A DNA stretch of 64,000 nucleotides from Fennellomyces sp. T-0311 (Eukaryota > Mucoromycota > Mucoromycetes > Mucorales > Lichtheimiaceae), in the NCBI GenBank assembly GCA_025266875.1, contig JALLLT010000048.1, positions 243,320 through 307,319 of the forward strand. Direction: 5' to 3'. The notes beneath the pieces are model-generated. The model was given only the letters and a program-made list of their open reading frames with translations. It had not been told where the DNA came from and did not search any database. Made by a program: the position numbers and the translations under genes. Shown one piece after another: positions 10,360-21,549 of this stretch (the first letter of the stretch is position 1; each line of letters opens with the position of its first letter).

Positions 10360-11595
10360 ATGACTGCTCCGCTTGCTACTTCCAGCACGCCGGTGCTAAC
10401 AAGCCTTTCTCCTCAAAGACCGTTCACTTTTGCCGCAAGTGCATCATCATCCGGACTTGCTAGCCGTCGCCGAAACAACAAAAATCTTTCGCTATGTTTG
10501 TCGGACTCAGCGCGTCTCGCATCGGCTCCCGCCACACCAAATCGAATGCAGTTCGACTTGACACCAAAGACACCACAAACACCACAAGGACCTTATCAGC
10601 GCGGCCCACTGCGAATTATGCCCCACTTGTATTTAGGAGCAGAACACAATGCTTTGGACCTCCATCTTTTAAGACAGTTATCAGTCCATTGCATGCTTAA
10701 TGTTGCAGAAGAAGTTGTCCATCCCCAAGAACGACAATTCATTACGTTTGAAGAAATGTTTGACCGACCTGCCAGCAACAGTGTCATGCCTTCACCATCA
10801 CTTTCACGGGCATCAACTGCGAGCAGCATCGCGTCGAGTCTTCATACAATTGCACCAGAACAGCAACAACGACCTTCATCTCCACGGTTTTTTGATAAGC
10901 ACGACTTTTTGATGCCAAAGAAGAAACGACAGGCATCCGTATCATCGATGGCTTCATTCAACGAGTCTTATTACAGCAACAATAGTCGATTGGCGACATT
11001 GAACACGCTGTGCGAGAAACAAAATATGGCGTACAAAAAGTTGCCATGGAAACATAATCAAGATAACCTCATTACCGAGCTTGACACAGCCATTGCAGCG
11101 ATCGATCGTGCACGCGACTCGGGCCACACTATTCTCGTACATTGCCAATGCGGGGTTGCTCGCTCAGCCACGGTGGTTGTTGCTTATGTCATGAAGACAC
11201 TTAACCTTCCAATGCAAGAAGCTTACGATTATGTCAAGGCGCAGGCGCCTGGCATTAATCCCAATCTTTCTCTCCTTTATCAATTACGCGAATACGAACA
11301 GAAATTATCGCACACTCGTGAAACTCTCCGATCTTCCTCAACCTCTCTCCGCCCATCAAACTTGTGCGACAGGCCGTATCACCAATCGCAACCGACAACG
11401 CCGAAAACTCCTTCCTCGCCCAAGAAACCATTGTTCCTGTTTCGAAAATCTTCGCTCAGCCTTTCTTGGAAGCGCCGGATGGGCAAGTTAAAACCCGAAC
11501 CATCGACGGAAAACGATGGATGGTGGAAGTCCAAAAGACAATCCGTCTCAAGTAGCCAGAGTAATAATGGCAGCAAAGTATCTGTGCGATGCTAA
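10360..11595 (+). CDS. Dual-specificity protein phosphatase, MAPK-phosphatase-like
   Basis: Intronless, 411 aa. The signature VHCQCGVARSAT places the catalytic Cys at residue 262 and Arg at 268, i.e. HCxxGxxRS. The fold starts at GPLRIMPHLYLGAEHNA (about 82) and CMLNVAEEV, and ends at INPNLSLLYQLREYEQKL. An insertion of about 100 residues, Ser-rich and low in structure, splits the domain between the CMLNVAEE strand and YKKLPWKHNQDNL. The N-terminal 80 and C-terminal 90 residues are Ser/Thr/Pro-rich, with many SP/TP sites (TPKTPQTPQ), likely MAPK targets. It resembles yeast Msg5 / fission yeast Pmp1, negative regulators of MAP kinases. Kinase target inferred. Confidence 0.88.
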   Translation: MTAPLATSSTPVLTSLSPQRPFTFAASASSSGLASRRRNNKNLSLCLSDSARLASAPATPNRMQFDLTPKTPQTPQGPYQRGPLRIMPHLYLGAEHNALDLHLLRQLSVHCMLNVAEEVVHPQERQFITFEEMFDRPASNSVMPSPSLSRASTASSIASSLHTIAPEQQQRPSSPRFFDKHDFLMPKKKRQASVSSMASFNESYYSNNSRLATLNTLCEKQNMAYKKLPWKHNQDNLITELDTAIAAIDRARDSGHTILVHCQCGVARSATVVVAYVMKTLNLPMQEAYDYVKAQAPGINPNLSLLYQLREYEQKLSHTRETLRSSSTSLRPSNLCDRPYHQSQPTTPKTPSSPKKPLFLFRKSSLSLSWKRRMGKLKPEPSTENDGWWKSKRQSVSSSQSNNGSKVSVRC

Positions 11596-14199
11596 ACTAT
11601 ATTTTATGCTCATTTGTATCTCGTTTCCCTTTTTTGTTGTTTCTCCTCTCATTTTTCCATCACAACCCCTTTCCCCTCTTGTACATATATTATAATCGCC
11701 ACTTGTACACTCTTTCTCTTTTGACAACAGTAGTGTTATGTAGTATATACCAATACGTCGCTTGTATAAAAATGGCTCTAACAATTATTCCGACTTGAAT
11801 CGTAATAAAAGTACTGTCGCACTAACTTTGGCCGCGGAAAACGTTCTTATTCCAAACAACTGATTGAACCAATGAGCAATTTACAGCCAACTCTTTTTTC
11901 TTTTCCCGTATAAGCGGCTAATCCCTAGGTTGTAAAGAAGGGGGGAGGTTTATCTTTCTCCCCCAAAGCTCTACGCGTATCGTACAACCCAACTCAATTA
12001 CGATGATTTGATGTCTTGAAGATTACCCCGAAATAGGTTAAAGGTCCAGCAACAGCATATAGATGAGGATCTATGAATAGTATCATCTCAATCAAGAACG
12101 AACTTTCCGAAAAGAATCGTAACTCAAGTGCAACCTTGCTCTCGTCATGAAGAGCATTTTATGTGAAAATCTTTGTCTTTTTAGGCAACTTGTCCAAGAT
12201 GGTTGTTTTTTGTTTGTGTCTTACAAAATGGTTATATTGCTTCGAATTCTTTTTTCGCCAACGGATCGTCATAAAAAACCAATCTTCTACTTTCTTAGCA
12301 TGTACGATCGTGCTTGAAAAAGAATGTGTAACAGAATTACGCTAATAAAAAAAATTACGCAGGGCGAAAATAAGCGTTTCGACCCAAAGTCTGTGCTCAA
12401 AACAAACAACGTACGTACAAATGTAAAAAGGAAGACAGTTATTACGTTTCGTTTTGGTAAATGTATTTCATACAAAGCGCTAATTGGGTCATAAATTAGC
12501 CGTTCTTTTTCTCTTCCACAAGAATGCCACGTAGTTTTCATTGTTATGCTCACTAAATCTTTTATTTTTGGTAAACGGGCTTGCTTGTATATAGAAATGC
12601 CCCCCGAAAAATAGCAGCCGTAATTTTTACAGAAGCACACAATGAACCCAGTACCCAGTGTCCGCGGAAAGAGAGTCTACTCTGGATCAGGGTATAGAAA
12701 GGGGTTTCGGCTGAGTGAACATCTGAGTAGTCTTTATAACAATAAAGGCTCGATCAAATGCATGGTTTTCCCCGATTTGACAGGGCGCACCATGCTGACC
12801 CGAATCAATGTCCCCAGAACAAAAAAACTGCTCGGGAACGGCAGCCGGGACTCAGTGAACCGACCGACTGTGCCGAAAAAGAGCCTGACTTTATTCCAGG
12901 AAACAGTGATGTAGTACAGATTGTGGCATGATGGCCATGTGAAGGTGCATTGTTTTCGTGTATAATTGCAGAATAGTAAGTGAAAGGGCCAATGGAGAAC
13001 TGGTCTAGCCAAACAATGGATTGACTTTGAAACCCAAAATCGATTAACAAACAATTACTATTGCCTATTCTAAAGAACGGTGTTTTTCCATCCGCTCGAC
13101 TTGGCAACCAGTAAAATGTCAAACTTTGAGCAGCTGGAAACCAACTTTGAAACCTAAAAGAGGAGAACCGGCTGGATCCTCTGTGGAACAAAACTTGAAC
13201 GCCTTCCTCCTCAAAGCAATATGTACATTATGATTGTCGGCTTTGCTGATCGTTTGACAAAATCCAGGCCAGTGTTGACTATTTGGCATATCCAGCCAGT
13301 AGACTATTGACGCGTGATTTCTATCAGTTCATCATTCGAGATCCCAAACTTTCAGCCATCCTGCAGAAGGTAACTGAAGGTGACTCTCACATAATAGCTG
13401 ATGTGGCTAAACCATCAAATGCACCATTCGATCGAGCGTATTCACGGATATTTGGTTGATTCGGGTTGACAAAGGGATGAATCCATGGTAATAATCAGCT
13501 TTCAACGTCTATTTTTTTCCCAATATTTCTAATAATACTCCTACCGGTTTCAAATCAAGCAGTCATAGCTGTTAGTGATTCCTATTCATATTGCGGAAGA
13601 AGCATTGTAGGATGATAGCAGTTCCGCGATCAAAAAATGATCTTTCACTTTTGATTTCATCCCAATTGCGAATTTTTCATGTCATATTTGCTCTCCCCCA
13701 CCCAGTTGCTGTGTTCTCCGTAGAAACACGTCGATGTAGCGAATTGTTTAGTGTATTGGAATGTTGATTGATGCAAATAGGGACAAAGGCCAACACGGCA
13801 GATCCTGCAATTATTTACTGCCTCTTCAGAACTGACGAAAAAGTAACTATTACGATACTCACAGGAACATTCTAATTGCTACGATATAAATAGACGTAAT
13901 TGTTTGCTCACAAGAAATTAGCAACGAAATAACGAAATATCGACAGCGGTGAAAGCAGTCCTCCAGAGAGCACTTTGCTTTTCCTCAGAACGAGACATAT
14001 CCGGCTCATACACTCATGTTCGCATTTAGTATTCGTTATACCGACGCTTCTTTCTCAAGTAATATCTTAGTAACTCAAGAAAAGACCATCCTCAGCCGGT
14101 AGTCATACGAACATATTAAGTTACCTGATCAGAAATGAACTAGTGTGTTCTGCAGCATGCATAGCCGAGTAGTTCGGTATTTCAGAGAAAATCATGAAA
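11596..14199. other. AT-rich intergenic region; one exon-like remnant
   Basis: No complete gene. Composition becomes AT-rich with long homopolymer runs. A spliceable frame without a start codon at 13246-13459 is listed separately. The right part runs into the MFS pseudogene. Confidence 0.4.
13246..13459 (+). pseudogene. Exon-like fragment of unknown gene
   Basis: An open frame without ATG reads SFDKIQASVDYLAYPASR..., then LLTRDFYQFIIRDPKLSAIL, about 70 codons to a stop. It has coding-like composition and a GTAACT donor-like site at 13370, but no start and no partner exon I could join with a realistic intron. It could be the relic of a gene or chance. Family not recognised. Confidence 0.25.
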
Positions 14200-14760
14200 G
14201 ATCTTCCTGCAGAGTACTTTGGAAATAGCACATATTTGTCTTGACATGCATACTTTTACAAATTACATGGTGTTCCGCAAAATGTTCCTGTACTTTGCTA
14301 AATATCTTCACTATGCAATCTATTACAGAAGCGTAATATGGATGATGCTGCATTGGGAATACATTATTACCAGCCATGCCCTACTTACAATTCTTGGTGT
14401 TGTGATAATCTCCATATAGGTTTTAGGATTTTGAGTGCTAGTCAAGGCGAGATGTAACGGTGGGCCTGAGCTATACAGTAGTCGACCATGATATTACAGC
14501 ACCAGTATCGACGGATTTTTAAACCGAAGAAGGTGCGTAATGGGTGCGTTAGCCAGCATTTTGAATTATAGATTTGGGTAAGCTTTTCTTTTCTAAAAAT
14601 AGTGTTTGAGAATACGATCACAAGCCGTTAAGCATTTCATTTTTTCTACGCAGTGCTATCACTTCATTTTATATATATCCTTTGGTCTAATTTGCTGGTA
14701 CTAGAATGCGTTTTATGAATACGCACTAGCTTAAGTAAGTTATTAGGCTTCTTTTTCTGT
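14200..14760 (+). pseudogene. Decayed MFS transporter copy (DHA1-like)
   Basis: This stretch aligns by eye, in order, with the last exons of the intact MFS gene at 16509-18476. Translation gives YG*CCIGN, then LLPAMPYLQFL, against YGWCYTW...LPVMLCLQFL (the Trp codon is now TGA). Next MGALASILNYRFG before GTAAGC matches MGATSSLVTYSFG before GTAAGT, and after an AG acceptor AITSFYIYPLV* matches AGSSFAIYPLIE. Intron position and phase are kept, while several stops and at least one frameshift (near 14539) break it. Earlier exons are not recognisable. A dead paralogue from local duplication is the best reading. Confidence 0.7.
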
Positions 14761-16508
14761 GTTTTGGTGAAAGGTGGTGATAGAGTACGTTACGGCGGAA
14801 AAGAAAGCATGCAGCTTTTAAACTCTTGCTGGCTTATGCTTATGCTTATGCATACATTCTGCACTTGTTGACTATGTATGTAATATTTCTAGAAAGACTT
14901 ATATTTATAGAATGACAGTTGTATGTATTTTCTTTTTTTCTACTAAAAGTGAATGACACTGATGCCTATGCAAGGCACTAATAGTAAGCAAGGTCCCATT
15001 TATTAACTCGACGATGTAACAGCAATAATTATTCGTATTCTGGTGCTAACAACTCGGTTCCACTTGCACGCATCGTAAATATTATGTATAGTCAACTTTT
15101 AAAGTTAGACAGGTATCGGTCCAAATCTTAAATCGAAGAAAAGTAATACCGCCTTCCACGCTTATTTTTACGCTTCATATTCACATCAGTTACGTCATAT
15201 TTGTATAATGTTGTCTACTTTTAATTAGCTATATGCAAGGTGGAAACTATAACGAAGGTTAATAAGCGGCTGGGGTTTGATAGGTCTCGTCGTCTATCAA
15301 CCCGTTTATGCCATAACTTTCGACTTTTCAAAAGGGATGTATACCTCAATCGCAAAAGAATACTGGCGTCCCAAATACCTGGAATCTAGGTTACAGAAAA
15401 CATCACGTTGGAATTGGATGGAAATAATCAAAAAGATAATTAGGGTAGTTTTAATTAGGAAAGACAAGCGATAACTATGCGTCCGCCTCACGTGGTGTCG
15501 CCATTAACAATTTTGCAAGTAGCATTGGTCGGTATATGTAACTCGTGAGGACATGTGAGGAAAGGGATAAGTATAATACGTAGATCGCCATATATGTCTG
15601 CCAATATTAACTACCAAATTTTATATAGATGGATACTTTATAAACTAACGATAACAGTCAGTTGTACGATTCCTTTCGGCATGTTTTTTAAGCCAAAGTT
15701 TACCCGAATCTTGACCGAAATATCTCTATGATCCAAACTAGACCTCGATTTCTACAGGGCCGAGTAAACCGTTGAGAATTTTTAATTTTCGGTATATCTG
15801 TGTCATAAAGTCAAAGTAAGTAGAGCATTATTGAGAATATTATATAGTAAGATGTCGTCATATCAACATTTACTTTATATATGTAATAACATTATCATAA
15901 TATGTATTTTTTCACTGGCTGTTACAAGTGTCTTTCTTAATCTTTCGTTGAATACTAGTTGCTGATAAAAGCGTAGATATAAAAACTTTTGTGTGTAGGT
16001 AATTGTAATATGATTAAGTAACCACTGTTAAACCTTTCTACTGTAATGGTTTCGTTGGAACTTTAGATATGCATCTGACCTACATCGGCCTTGGTAGCTT
16101 ATTAAAGACATTCTTCGTAAGATTCATGCATAATATGGATTATTTTCTATTCTATTACGTACACAACGTTTTACTTTGAATGTATAAGCAGTTTATTAAT
16201 ATAGAGGTGCATAGAATTGCGCTTTTCAGTATGCTACGGAGTATGCATATTATAAAATTGACCGCGCTACGGTCTGTACGAATCCTGTCGGTCAATATAT
16301 AACTCTAATTCACCTAATTATAATAACATATGGTATAGTATGCTGAACGACGTGACATCTATATGCAAAAGGAGACCATCAATAACATCAACAAACATGT
16401 GCTAAAGCACTAATGTATAATCGATATCTCATCCTTAATATATATGTCACTTTAAGGATTAGACCTTTCTATTTCTAATCTCTTTTGGGATATATATTTC
16501 CCGTTTTA
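14761..16508. other. AT-rich intergenic region, no supported gene
   Basis: Very AT-rich, with TATA-like strings throughout and short frames only. A GCTTAT motif repeats around 14830-14850. Nothing else recognised before the ATG at 16509. Confidence 0.4.
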
Positions 16509-18476
16509 ATGGACTTTGAGAATTCCATTGCTGGAGATCAGCTCAGTACTGTATCCTCGACAGAAGTTGGTACACCAGATGCTCCAGAACATGGTTCTTT
16601 ATTCAGCTATAGACAGCGCATGCTTATTCTAGCATGTATCTGTCTAACAAATGTTGGAGCTCCATTAACAGTGCAAATATACTACCCTGCACTACCAGCA
16701 ATACAAATGGTTTGATATCATACCTTGATAAACTCAACAAGAAAAAGCTAATAAAGCGAACCAATTTTTTATTCTTGATAACTGCTTTAGGACTTACATA
16801 CCTCTGTAACAGCAGTTAACGCAAGTGTCTCTGTTTATAAGTTAATGCAAGCGATTTGTCCTCCTTTTCTGGCATCAATATCAGATATGTGGGGCAGACG
16901 ACCGCTTTATATGTTCGCTGCTCCGATTGCGGGAATCTCGTGCATCGGGTTAGCTCTTTCACCTACAATAGGTTGGCTTATCGGTTTGAGAGTGCTTCAG
17001 GCGATCGGTACGAGTCCATTATTTGTATTAGGTATATTACCCAGTATTTTTGATGCTACTTCTCTTATGTCAGTACCACTACGATAACATAATGCACCTA
17101 AAACGTACAATTTTTAGGATACGGTGTTATAAGTGATATTGCAAAAGTATCCAGGTATGTAACGTCTTTTTTCATAGGCATATCAAAGCTTATATCATAT
17201 TATGGTTACAATAGTCGACCACTATATCTCTCAGTGTTTTTCACAACTTTCAGGACCTTCACATTGGCTGGCCCCGTTGTTGGTGGTACTATTGTACACC
17301 ATTTATCTTGGCGGTAAGCAAGTTATGATGACTAATAACCTGAGACTGTATTAATCCATTGCAACAGATATATCTTTTGGTTGCTTCTTGCCATCACAAG
17401 TGTATCTTTCTCAATTGTTATTTTATTCCTACCAGAAACGTTGCCGTCATTGGTAGGCACAGACTGTAATCTGACACCTATACAATGGATACGACGGAAA
17501 AGAGCACGGCCATCATCCGATTCTATCTGGCATGAGAGTATCAATACAGGAAACGATGTAAAATGTTGTACTCCAACCAATCTTGTGGATACAAAGCAAG
17601 AACTATATCAATCAAAAAAGTCTATTCGTGACTTTACGATTACGTTCCAAAACCTGACAAAAAAGCATATCGCAACAACTATTTTGATTCAGGGTCTGTA
17701 TAACGGAGCCCAAGACTGTTATAATATTACAACAGCGTATCTCTTCAAAACCTATTTTCACCTGGACGAGCAAGCGATCGGACTCTGCTATCTTGCACAG
17801 TCCATCGGAGGTGTTGTTGGGGGACTTTCAGCTGGCGTGTATCTGACCTTTTGGTTTAAAAAAGCAGTCAGGCGATACACTGGCAAGACTGGGAGAGATA
17901 TCACTAATATCAGCAATCTGTGTGTTGTTCCTTACGACTTTCCTATCTGCAGAGTACGGTTAAAGCCGGTTTTGATAAATGCTTTCATCATACAGGTGGT
18001 AACAGCCTTATATGGATGGTGCTATACATGGAGCGTTCCATTACCTGTAATGCTTTGCTTACAATTTTTAGGTACGTAAAAGTACTTTCAGTGTGTAAAG
18101 GTAAAGATTGGAGAACTAACTTGAACCATCGTATAGTGGGTCTAAATTTCCCAATGGTAGATTCAGCTGTTAGTACATTGGCTATGGACTATCAACCAGG
18201 GCAAGGTGCATCCATGGGTGCAACGTCAAGCCTTGTTACTTATAGCTTCGGGTAAGTAGTACTTAGCATTTGGTTATCTAATTTTGCAATTAAACTGACC
18301 ATAATGTTTGTAGAGCTGGTTCTTCGTTTGCTATATACCCATTGATTGAAACTGTTGGCGTTGGATGGGCATTTACTATTATCAGTTCTATACTGGTAGT
18401 ATCCAATATATTAGTGGCGATATTAATCCAACATGGAGCGAAATGGCGGGAGTCATCTGATAACACGGACGTTTAA
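16509..18476 (+). CDS. MFS transporter, drug:H+ antiporter (DHA1) type
   Basis: Model: exons 16509-16709, 16791-17031, 17118-17154, 17254-17313, 17368-18071, 18137-18251, 18314-18476; six introns with consistent phases; 506 aa. Twelve membrane helices in two halves. Motif A is DMWGRRPLYM after helix 2; helices 4-5 give ISDIAKVSRRTFTLAGPVVGG, split by an intron; PET follows helix 6 (LFLPETLPS), and a central loop of about 80 residues is hydrophilic. Fits polyamine/drug exporters of the plasma membrane or vacuole; substrate unknown. Lies in AT-rich DNA beside a dead copy of itself at 14.2-14.8 kb. Confidence 0.85.
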
Positions 18477-18990
18477 GAGCGGACATCATAGGATAAACCC
18501 ATTATCAAATGCCTTGTACCATATAGCATTCCATCAAATGAGCATAGTATTTTCGTTGCATTACCGATTTATTACTAATAATACATCAACTAGAATTGCA
18601 ACTTACGTGTTTTAAATCTGGCCATGACATGAGCAGACAAGCATTTTCGTTATAATGGGCGTCTTAAACAATTGGCCTAATGCACTGACATAGCTGATAT
18701 TTATTCCCGCTAAGGCAGGATTACTGTTACCTTACACCAGCCTAGGTATGGGGACATATAACCCACACCAGCTAAATAGCGAACTATGGAAACTCTGTCT
18801 CCATGGTGAAAATTTGTCCCCTGATACACAGCCTTCACTTCTCTATAACCATGATGCACCATTATATCGCCATAGCCACGTAAAAAAGAGTAACCAAAAG
18901 GGAAAAAAACAAGGTTTATTTGCGGTCAATTCAAAAAGGTAAAAGGTAGAGCAGGGGGGATGATTAAGTTAGGTATTTTTGTAGGAAGGT
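18477..18990. other. Convergent intergenic spacer
   Basis: Lies between the MFS stop and the patatin-lipase stop on the opposite strand. AT-rich, with a CCTAAGC-like and A-rich tail region near 18900. Serves as 3' flank for both genes; nothing else seen. Confidence 0.4.
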
Positions 18991-21549
18991 TTACGCAATC
19001 GATTCATCGTCTTCGTCACTGTTGTAATCGTATGCCCGGGATTCTGCTTCCTGAGCTACGATTTCCCGCCCATTCATAACCTCTCGACGATCAGTAAACT
19101 GTGCAAGGAACTTGCGTCTACGATTCTCTTCCTTACGCCACTCCTTTTCCTGGATGGGTCCAGTGCCATCTGGCATACTTGCTCGACGACCTGCCAAGAA
19201 GATAGTTTCGTCATTGCTACCTGAAGCGTCGTCACTCATCAGCGATACGGATGATCGTTTATTCCGTGGTCGTTGTTCCTGCTTGTTTTGTCGTCGGAGG
19301 GCTTTTCTGCCTTGAATAATAGCATTCTCTATTCTTAAGCGATTGGCGATCATGGAAACGTTAGGCCATGTTCGTGCTCGGCCGACATCCATGGCATATT
19401 TCAAACGCTCTTCGGTGGGATTGGCTACAATATGAATCCAATCTAGCAAGTTAGTTTTTGGCTAAACGCAACGAGTTAGCATGAATTCCAGCCAAAAAAA
19501 TCGAGCATTGACACATTACCAAAATGGTGACGGTTCCGTCAAACTTTTGCAGCCAAATGTAACTCCAGTCTTGGTCCATGATTTTGGGCAATAAGTCCAA
19601 ATCTCGAAGCACCTTGAGCCATTTGGTCAAGTCCAGTTTTAAAAATTGTTCAGCTGCTGATGCGAGGAAACCTCCACGCCTTTACGTTTACAGTCAATCA
19701 CGGTTGATGTCTTTTTCTTGTAGCCAAGATCGCTTACCATCCTTTACCCCATCTGTGGGTTACGGGCCTTCCTGGACTGCCTTGGTTGGCATAAAAGAAG
19801 AGATGAATATGGGGATTGACTTGACTGACAATTGTATAGTTGACACCAAAGTTATTGTACAGGGTCTGTGTCGGGATATCCGTACGCAAACTGCCATCTT
19901 TGAACTTGTGTCCGTAGTTGTAAGGTATCAAGTGGTTGGATTTCGGAGTCTTTTGAAGCAAAACCATTGGGTTCAAAATCTAGATATTGGTTTCTTGTTA
20001 ACAAACATTGCACATGTACTAACATGCCCAAATTCTTACGCCTGGAATAGCTGCTGAGGCCATGATGGCACTCCAGATGACACAGTTAGGTGCAGTGATA
20101 TAATTTAGTAGCTTTGGTGGCGAGTGGGGATCGTGTGGGACAACCGACACGTTGAAAATGCGTCCAGTACGTTCATAAGCTTCCTTAAAGGTAAGGGATC
20201 CGCGGCAAAACCATAGTGCTAAACGGCACCATTGATCACTATCGAAAAAGGCACCAGTTGTTGCGTAGCGAGCAATATGGGCGATCAATGAATCATGAAC
20301 GAACTTGATCTTGTGGGCCAATTCAGGTACCAAAACCTGTCGCAGCTCTTCATCGGTGCGCGTGCACACAATGGCGCCCATCAAAGCACCAGCTGACGTG
20401 CCCGTGATAATGGGCGGCAGTAGTCGGCGATCGAGAAGTTCACGAATGACGCCCAAGTGGTAATATCCGAATCCGGCACCGCCAGAAAGACAAAATGCGC
20501 TACGGCCATAGTTTTTCGCATAAAGCTTGAAACCCAAACGCTTATCCTCGAGTGAAATGTGTTTGTTCTTCACCAATGCCTCAATGGACCGGGTTACTAA
20601 ATCGGTTAGGTTAGTTTCCAAGCTCCTATTATAACAACAAAAAACAATCTCAGACATACCTTCATCCACGTATTCTTCGACCAGTTTTTTGGTACCCAGG
20701 TAAGTGTTACTGTACAGCTTGGCGTTTTCAATGCCGGCAAAATTTTGCTTCAGGCATGCATATAAGACGTCTTTGAGGTTGTTGCTTGCATCCGCGTCAT
20801 GTTCTGCATTGGCACGGTAAAGTCTAAGATGCCGAACCACCTTCTGCATCAGACGATAGTCATAATATCCGTAAGGCGCCGACTCTTTCCATGCATCTTT
20901 GCCCATGTATTTGTCCAATGCTTCTGCAGCTTGACACCATTCCTCATATGACTGTGCAGCACGTAAATTACTGCGTAGCCGACGTCGCTTTCCACGCCTG
21001 CAGAAAGCATGAGTTCTCTTTTTTGCTCTTATCGTTAAAAGTGTGTTTGTTTACGTACCAGCTAAATAAACTTTCCCATGCACGCACGACTTGGCGCAGG
21101 CCAATGTAAAGTATGAGTTCGAGCACAATGATTGCGCCAATACCGAGCTGATATAAATAGACAGCATGAGTGATCTGGAATATCAAAGATATTTTGCTTC
21201 GTCGCGAGACACATACCATCAGTGGGTATCGTAACAGAGTATAAGAAATGCCTTTGGGTGTCCCAATGGCTTCCTTGTCTCGACCGGGCTTTCTCCTGGT
21301 CAAGCGAGGTGTCATTGCGCTTCTTGCAGAAATATGCTCCGAGCCTGCCTCCGACCCACTGTAAGGGTCCTGCGCAAGTGCACGGGCGAGATCTCTGATG
21401 TGATCTAGATTGATGAACTCTTGGTCGAATTCGCTGTTGACATGACGACGGTTCTCTTTCGTGCTGATTGTCGGACTGTCCAGCGACGACACGGATTCGT
21501 TAGAGTCGCGAGACAAGCGTGTTGTATGCTTTCGTTCCAAATCGTCCAT
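18991..21549 (-). CDS. Patatin-like triacylglycerol lipase (TGL4/TGL5 family)
   Basis: Model: exons 21549-21059, 20997-20660, 20596-20040, 19979-19738, 19679-19520, 19461-18991; 752 aa. It would hydrolyse triacylglycerol or lysophospholipid on lipid droplets. Catalytic dyad: Ser in GTSAG (after PPIITG) and Asp in KDGS (FKDGSLRTDIP); oxyanion loop SGGAGFGYYHLG. The N-terminal half has a membrane-associating hydrophobic stretch (IGAIIVLELILYIG) and the family's conserved segment around RGKRRRLRSNL. The 20659-20597 intron is 63 nt, a multiple of three, and is removed because splicing restores DEVTRSIEAL. A possible extra 42-nt intron at 21216-21175 would shorten the hydrophobic part. The tail is acidic and phosphosite-rich. 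Confidence 0.87.

Noticed and set aside
12642..12914. 90-codon frame MNPVPSVRGKRVYSG
   Set aside because: No homology, no splice partner, AT-rich context with equal frames on the other strand.
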